Part shown: piece after piece, positions 34,127 to 38,515 of the stretch
Layout of the letters: the number at the start of each line of letters is the position of its first letter
How positions within the stretch are numbered: the stretch's first letter is position 1
Assembly: GCA_005881825.1 (NCBI GenBank)
Contig: VBEO01000064.1
Span: 1 to 38,515, forward strand
Length of the DNA: 38,515 nucleotides
DNA from: Chloroflexota bacterium
Lineage (GTDB): Bacteria > Chloroflexota > Dormibacteria > Dormibacterales > Dormibacteraceae
Direction: 5' to 3'
Made by a program: the position numbers and the translations under genes
The notes under the pieces: model-generated
Databases searched by the model: none
What the model was told of the DNA's origin: nothing
The model's input: only the letters and a program-made list of their open reading frames with translations

Positions 34127-35145
34127 TCGCCTTCGTCTTTCCAGGCGGAGCCAGCCTGGGTGCGGTTCAGGTGGGGATGCTGAAGGCTCTGCAGGAGGCG
34201 GGCGTGCGGCCGAACTTCTGTGTCGGGTCGTCCGTGGGGGCGCTCAATGCGGCCTGGGTGGCGGCCGACCCCACCCGAGCGGTCGCCGACCTGGAGGAAA
34301 TATGGCTGGGTATCAGGCGGGCCGACATGTTCCCGGTGTCTCCCATGCAGATGGGACTGGCCGTGCTCGGGCGCCGTCAGTACCTGGTGCCCAGCGAGGG
34401 GCTGCGGCAGCTCGTGTCGCGCGCGCTGCCATTGCGGCGCCTGGACGCGGGCGGAGTGCCCTTGGCGGTCGTGACCACCGACGTGAACACCGGGCAACCG
34501 GTCGTGCACACGAGTGGCGCCGCCATTCCCGCCTTGATGGCCAGCTGCGCGATTCCCGGGATCTTCCCACCGGTGAAGATCGGCGGGCGCTATCTGATGG
34601 ACGGCGCAATCTCCGACAACGCGGCGATCGACGTGGCGGTGCGCGCGGGCGCGGATCGGGTATACGTGCTGCCCAGCGGCTACGCCTGCGCGCTTGAGCG
34701 GCCGCCGGCAACCGCACTCGGCATGACGCTGCACGCGCTCAGCTTCGTGGTGCACCAGCGGCTGATCGCCGACGTCGGTCATTTTGCCGACCGCGTCGAC
34801 CTGCGAGTCGCGCCGCCGCTCTGTCCGCTCGCGGTGTCACCGGCCGACTTCCGGCACACGCCGGAGCTGATCGCACGCGCATATCAGCAGACGTGCGCGT
34901 GGCTTCGTTCCGGCGGACGCAGCCGCGGGGCGGAGCATCTCGGGTTTCACGGCGCGCACCTTGCCAGGCCCTTCCCGCTGCCGGTCGTAGCACAGCCGCA
35001 ACCGTCGGTTGCGCGTATGCGCGTCCAGAGGGCTCTGTGGCATGCGAGCGTGGAGACTATCTGGGCGATCGGCCGAGCCGCGAATCGGGCACGATCCAAA
35101 TCAGCGACACGCACACATAGAAGCCATACGCGATCCATGGACTGA
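34123..35145 (+). CDS. Patatin-like phospholipase
   Basis: A 340-residue serine acylhydrolase. The oxyanion loop FPGGASLGAVQ is at 6-16, the nucleophile Ser37 is in GSSVGA, and the catalytic Asp160 is in LMDGAISDN. The first 270 residues fit the family; the last 70 residues are basic, low in likeness and overlap a pseudogene, so the C-terminus may be chimeric. GTG 34123 overlaps the micro-protein stop. Expected to hydrolyse membrane phospholipids. Confidence 0.87.
   Translation: MIAFVFPGGASLGAVQVGMLKALQEAGVRPNFCVGSSVGALNAAWVAADPTRAVADLEEIWLGIRRADMFPVSPMQMGLAVLGRRQYLVPSEGLRQLVSRALPLRRLDAGGVPLAVVTTDVNTGQPVVHTSGAAIPALMASCAIPGIFPPVKIGGRYLMDGAISDNAAIDVAVRAGADRVYVLPSGYACALERPPATALGMTLHALSFVVHQRLIADVGHFADRVDLRVAPPLCPLAVSPADFRHTPELIARAYQQTCAWLRSGGRSRGAEHLGFHGAHLARPFPLPVVAQPQPSVARMRVQRALWHASVETIWAIGRAANRARSKSATRTHRSHTRSMD
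34988..35014 (+). repeat. Second copy of the SRPBCC-operon palindrome
   Basis: TAGCACA-G-CCGCAACC-GTC-GGTTGCG (34988-35013) matches 32039-32065 except for an A-T to G change. The perfect 15-bp palindrome (34998-35012) is retained. It lies inside the patatin gene's 3' end. Confidence 0.7.
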
Positions 35146-35582
35146 CAAAGGCCCCGGCCACGCCGAAGGCGTACAGAGCTACCGAAACAACGCCCTTGTA
35201 GTCGCGCGCGACCGCACGAGCAAGCACTGAATCGCGGCCGTTGGCACTGATCAATCAGGGACAGCCAGAAGAGGAGGAGGAGGTTCGTCCACATGACCCG
35301 GCCGCTGAGCTTGGTCGCGCTGCGCAGGAGGTGGTGGTGGTTGTTCCAGTAGATCGCGATGAAGGCGAAGCTGAGCCCATATACGAGCAGCGCCGGCAGC
35401 CGGTCACGCAGCGCCTGCGCGGTGGGAGCCGCGGGCGGCCTGAGCTCGAAAGCCATGATCGTGATGATCACGGCCATCACTCCATCGCTGAACGCTTCGA
35501 GGCGGCCAAGCCCGCCTTCGACGGGCCGGGCATCTGGAGCATCCGGCTCTCGACGACCCACGAGCAATGAATACATCAGCAA
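35057..35582 (-). pseudogene. TMEM175-like (DUF1211) potassium channel remnant with internal deletion
   Basis: The N-terminal part (RLEAFSDGVMAVIITIMAFE, then IYWNNHHHLLRSATKLSGRV) is intact to NLLLLFWLSLI near 35255. The reading frame then changes and the C-terminal part (ANGRDSVLARAVARDYKG, AFVSPWIAYGFYVCVSLIWI) follows directly. The central helices are missing. The join is at CTGATTGATCAG (minus strand), where TGAT occurs twice, suggesting a microhomology deletion. The FSD signature of the channel is present but the protein cannot be functional. Confidence 0.8.
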
Positions 35583-35633
35583 GCGGTTGACGGCGGAGAT
35601 CGTGAGCTCGCCGAGCTCCGTCTTGTCCCCCCG

Positions 35634-35830
35634 CTAGCCGATGGCCTCGCGGATTTCGGCCAGGTGATCGACCACATGACCTATCACCACCTGCCGGACG
35701 AATGCCTCGAAGGGTGCCAGTGGTTCACCAGCCTCATCGAACAACGGTCGGTCCAGCGCGCCGTCGGTAAGGCGATGGATCGCCTTGACGAGTGGCGCCG
35801 ATCCAATCCGCAGTGCCTGCAGCACGTCGG
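35634..35830 (-). pseudogene. Fragment resembling a DinB-like C-terminus
   Basis: The minus strand reads LVKAIHRLTDGALDRPLF, then an EPLAPFEAFVRQVV segment and VVDHLAEIREAIG before the stop at 35634, like the last helix of DinB/ClbS-type proteins. Upstream of about 35830 the frame loses likeness and overlaps the methyltransferase remnant. Low certainty. Confidence 0.3.
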
Positions 35831-36147
35831 TCCCGATCGCTACAACGGCATCTATCGGGCAGCGGTCAGCGACTACCACGTCGGCGCCAACCTCGAACGC
35901 CACTTGCGCGCGGCGGGCCTGACCGAGATCAGCGCACGAACCTACATGTCGAGTGCTTCGAGCCTGGACAGGCACCCGTTCTGGCGCCTGTTTCTGCTGG
36001 CCCCAGATTCCGCTGTTTGCGCATGCCGGCCTGATTTCCGAGGAGGATGCCAGCGCCTTCACCGAAGACGGGGAAGCGTTGAACAAGCGAGGCGAGTTCT
36101 CGGCGGCGTTCTTCATTCGGACAGCGGTTGGGGTGCGGTCCGCCTAA
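35830..36147 (+). pseudogene. C-terminal remnant of a SAM-dependent methyltransferase, frameshifted
   Basis: One frame reads YHVGANLERHLRAAGLTEIS and SSLDRHPFWRLFLL. After a shift near 36000 the next frame reads PLFAHAGLISEEDASAF and RGEFSAAFFIRTAVGVRSA before TAA. Together these resemble the last 100 or so residues of a class I methyltransferase. The SAM-binding half is absent. No promoter is seen. Confidence 0.45.
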
Positions 36148-36244
36148 GAGCAAGAAAACCGGGTATAGCGCGTCCTCTACATCAGGCTGTTCTTTAGCCC
36201 GAGCCCTCCGGGCCGGCCCGCCCTGTGACAGGAGAGAGACGTTC

Positions 36245-37966
36245 TTGGTTAGGCCGATGGCCTGGGACTTCCGGCGTGCGACGCGCAGCTTGCCGGTCGC
36301 CTACAAGATCCTGCTCCCTTTCCTGCTTCTCACGCTGGCCTCCGGGCTCAGCTTCGCCGGTGCCGCCGCCTATGAGATGACCGCGGGGGCCACGGCCCAG
36401 GCGGACAACACGCTGGTTCGGGACACCGACGCGGTTGCGCTGCGCAGCTCGGCTTTCCAGAGCACCCAGGTCGTCGCGTTGCAGCTCATCGAAAGCAATG
36501 CTGCCGTCCCCTCGGCGGTGGAGACTCAGGACAGGGAGCAACTGGAGCAGCTGCTGCTCCCGGTACTGGTGAGCCAGCCTCTGCCGGGCCTTCGGGTGTC
36601 AGTGGTGGCGCCGGACGGCACCGAGATCCTTACCTTGAGGCAAGACCCGTCAGGCGCGGAGGGTTGCCTGTGCACCTACGGACGCCACCTCCTGGGCCGG
36701 TCAGACCCGATCACACCGATAACGAGCCCGGGCGCGCCGGAAGAAGGCGTCGCCGACGCCATCGACGGGCCGGTTGTGTACACGCTCAGTCCTGTGTTCA
36801 CCGCTGCGGGCCCGGTGGGTGCGTTGATGGTGGCGCAGCCGCTGAACGCTCTGGTAACCGACCTGGCCGCGGCGGGAGACCACGATGTCGCCTTCTACTT
36901 CGCGGACGGGACTCTGCTCGCGGCCAGCGCCGGCTTTCCGGCGGAGGCCAACCTGGGTCTCAGCCAGCGCAACCAGGTCATGGCCGGAGAGCTGATTCGA
37001 GAGGCGAACCCGGGCTCGGCGAAGGATCAGGTGGCATTCGTGCGCTGGAGCCTCGGCGGCCGGGCGGTCGGCTACGCCGGCGTGGCGGTGCCCAAGCTCG
37101 GAGCCGAGCTGCCGGGCCGCCTGCTCGTCCTTCTCGCGCTGACTCTTGCGGCAGCCATCGGCTGCGCCCTGGTCGGCGGCGTGTTCGTCAGCCGGGCGAT
37201 CGGCCGGCCGCTGGCACGCCTGGTCGACGCCACGCGGGAGATCGCCCACGGCCGGCTGCCGGCGCCCGTACAGCCAGCCGGTGACGACGAGATCGGCCGG
37301 CTCGCGGCGTCCATCAACTTCATGACGGCCTCGCTGAGCGAGAACCGGGCCGCCCTCGAGCGGACCATGAACGGGACGCTCGAGACCTTGGCGGCCGCCA
37401 TCGACGCCCGCGATCCCTACACCTACGGCCACTCCTATCGCGTGGCGGACTACGCAGTCGCGGTTGGGACCTCGTTGGGTCTGGATTCCAAAGCCCTGGC
37501 TCTGCTCCGTCGAGCTTGTCTTGTTCACGACATCGGCAAGATCGGCGTGCCGGACAGCGTTCTCCTGAAAGTAGGGCCCCTGACCGCTGAGGAGAGAGCA
37601 ACCATCGAAGCGCATCCGGTAATCGGGCATCGCGTTCTGAGCCACCTGGCTTGGGAGCCGGACATCCTCGATGTCGTGCGCCACCACCACGAGCGTTGGG
37701 ACGGTGGCGGCTATCCCGACCGGTTGGTGAGCACGGCCATCCCGCGGCTGGCCCGCATCGCCGCCCTGGCCGATGCACTGGATGCCATGGTGACCGCGCG
37801 GGTGTACCGGCGCGAGCGGGGCTTCGACGACGCTCTGATGCAGATCCGCGAAGGCAGTGGATATCAGTTCGACCCCGACGTGGTCGCCAGCTTTCTGGCG
37901 GCTGAATCGACCATGAGAGGTCTGGTGGCTGAGGTTGCATCCACTGTGCAGGGAATCGCGGTTTGA
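36245..37966 (+). CDS. Membrane HD-GYP c-di-GMP phosphodiesterase with sensor and HAMP
   Basis: 573 residues. TM1 at about 20-42 (ILLPFLLLTLASGLSFAGAA), an extracytoplasmic sensor of about 240 residues (dCache-like by position), TM2 at about 290-315 and a HAMP linker precede the HD-GYP domain. HD428-429 in HDIGKIGVPD, HPVIGHRVL, HHHERWDGGGYP (GYP 489-491) and AALADALDAM are intact. It should degrade c-di-GMP in response to an outside signal. The start is TTG 36245 (AGGAG 10 nt upstream) or ATG 36257. The gap 36148-36244 holds nothing else. Confidence 0.92.
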   Translation: MVRPMAWDFRRATRSLPVAYKILLPFLLLTLASGLSFAGAAAYEMTAGATAQADNTLVRDTDAVALRSSAFQSTQVVALQLIESNAAVPSAVETQDREQLEQLLLPVLVSQPLPGLRVSVVAPDGTEILTLRQDPSGAEGCLCTYGRHLLGRSDPITPITSPGAPEEGVADAIDGPVVYTLSPVFTAAGPVGALMVAQPLNALVTDLAAAGDHDVAFYFADGTLLAASAGFPAEANLGLSQRNQVMAGELIREANPGSAKDQVAFVRWSLGGRAVGYAGVAVPKLGAELPGRLLVLLALTLAAAIGCALVGGVFVSRAIGRPLARLVDATREIAHGRLPAPVQPAGDDEIGRLAASINFMTASLSENRAALERTMNGTLETLAAAIDARDPYTYGHSYRVADYAVAVGTSLGLDSKALALLRRACLVHDIGKIGVPDSVLLKVGPLTAEERATIEAHPVIGHRVLSHLAWEPDILDVVRHHHERWDGGGYPDRLVSTAIPRLARIAALADALDAMVTARVYRRERGFDDALMQIREGSGYQFDPDVVASFLAAESTMRGLVAEVASTVQGIAV

Positions 37967-38515
37967 GCCGCTTGCGCCCGACGCCGGGAGTCACGATGAT
38001 CGGGCCCCTGGTGGCGGCCATCTACAGCGGAGGCCTGTGCCTCGCGGTGTGGTTCGGGTACGCCCAGGGTTCTCTCGACCACGTCGTGTTAAGCCGAGCC
38101 GTGGCGGCGAACGTCTCCGCTTCTGAGCCCCAGGCCATGGCCGGCACGCTTGGTGCTGTGGAGTCGGCCTCGCGATCGCCAGCGCTGTCGGCCACAACTC
38201 CTCAGCCGACGGGCCATCGTGCTTCGCCCTCGCCCACAGCGCCCGCGCCTGTCCATACGGCCGCTCTCCCACCGTCTCCCACAGCGCCGTCGAAACCAAC
38301 CGCCGTGCCGGCCGCCGCTCCTTCGGCGGCTCCGGTCAATCCGGTGGCCGTGGTGACCCCGCAGCCTCGTGGTGTGGGGGTGGGCGTACAGACGCCCCCG
38401 GCCGTCGGCCAGCACCCGAGCTCAGGCCCGCCGCCTCTGTTCCAGGGCAACGGCCAAGCCCTTCACGGTGCACCGCCCGGACAACAGCAGCAGCACCCCG
38501 CCGACCCGCCTGCCT
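37963..38515 (+). CDS. Pro/Ala/Ser-rich membrane-anchored or secreted protein (3' end outside window)
   Basis: An open frame from TTG 37963, overlapping the HD-GYP stop as TTGA, to the window end (184 codons); ATG 37996 is an alternative. One hydrophobic segment near residues 12-35 (MIGPLVAAIYSGGLCLAVWF) serves as anchor or signal. It is followed by a low-complexity region rich in Pro, Ala, Ser and Thr, then Gln-rich (QQQQ). Probably an extracytoplasmic partner of the sensor phosphodiesterase; not recognised further. Confidence 0.6.
   Translation, partial: MSRLRPTPGVTMIGPLVAAIYSGGLCLAVWFGYAQGSLDHVVLSRAVAANVSASEPQAMAGTLGAVESASRSPALSATTPQPTGHRASPSPTAPAPVHTAALPPSPTAPSKPTAVPAAAPSAAPVNPVAVVTPQPRGVGVGVQTPPAVGQHPSSGPPPLFQGNGQALHGAPPGQQQQHPADPPA

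Noticed and set aside
35664..36197. A 177-codon plus-strand frame as an intact gene
   Set aside because: Only its middle resembles a methyltransferase end; the family-like continuation is in another frame, so a pseudogene is a better description.
36148..36244. A c-di-GMP riboswitch before the HD-GYP gene
   Set aside because: The gap is under 100 bases and shows neither the conserved core nor paired helices of GEMM-type riboswitches.

Overview
The window is very GC-rich, gene-dense bacterial DNA with genes tightly packed on both strands. It mixes Shine-Dalgarno starts with apparent leaderless starts, uses many GTG/TTG starts, and encodes CCA on its tRNAs. The gene families (WYL and SigJ-type regulators, DUF2236/MpaB, CGNR, Lhr-Nei2, DHA2 exporter, Flp pilin, HD-GYP, SRPBCC-ArsR-DUF899) suggest a high-GC soil or environmental Terrabacteria member, such as a deep Actinomycetota, Chloroflexota or Ca. 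Dormibacterota relative. That placement is inference; no rRNA is present.

Region by region. 1-3584 (minus): a partial diaminopropionate ammonia-lyase-like enzyme, an M20 peptidase, hypoxanthine phosphoribosyltransferase, a metallophosphatase and a possible Nmad3-like protein. 3631-3792: tRNA-Trp(CCA) and tRNA-Ile(GAT). 3793-6027: a 2.2 kb island whose ends are a 46-bp direct repeat of the tRNA-Ile 3' end. It holds an IS481-type transposase remnant, an integrase-N-domain-like protein and a HigB/HigA-type toxin-antitoxin pair. 6087-12138: an oxidoreductase, a DUF3237 protein, a GGDEF-EAL protein, a VOC/SigJ/immunity-like operon and an SDR. 12351-16818: a CBS protein, a DJ-1/PfpI protein with a tiny upstream ORF, a WYL regulator, a membrane-anchored protein, a TetR plus membrane-protein operon with clear operators, and an orphan Flp pilin.

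16879-20153: MsrA, a DHA2 exporter, an orphan lipoyl-domain protein, and an AbiEi-like/Vsr-like fusion preceded by TGCCGGCA repeats. 20188-27979: PPK2, then a repair neighbourhood (Mug, the giant helicase Lhr, Nei-type glycosylase, DUF429 putative nuclease) interrupted by an enoyl-CoA hydratase. 28021-31995: acyl-CoA dehydrogenase, MpaB-type protein, CGNR regulator and an SRPBCC-ArsR-DUF899 operon. 32135-35145: L,D-transpeptidase, an ArsR-like regulator with a Cys cluster, and a patatin coupled to a micro-membrane protein. 35057-36147 is a gene graveyard (TMEM175, possible DinB-like and methyltransferase remnants). 36245-38515: a membrane HD-GYP phosphodiesterase and the start of a Pro/Ala-rich exported or membrane protein that runs off the window.

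The strongest unusual signals are four. First, the tRNA-Ile island, with an antitoxin promoter and operator placed between toxin and antitoxin. Second, a recurrent TANNNT-N6-9-start-codon arrangement implying widespread leaderless transcription. Third, the AbiEi-Vsr fusion with its repeat array. Fourth, a duplicated ArsR-type palindrome embedded in the patatin 3' end. No CRISPR array, rRNA or complete phage was seen.
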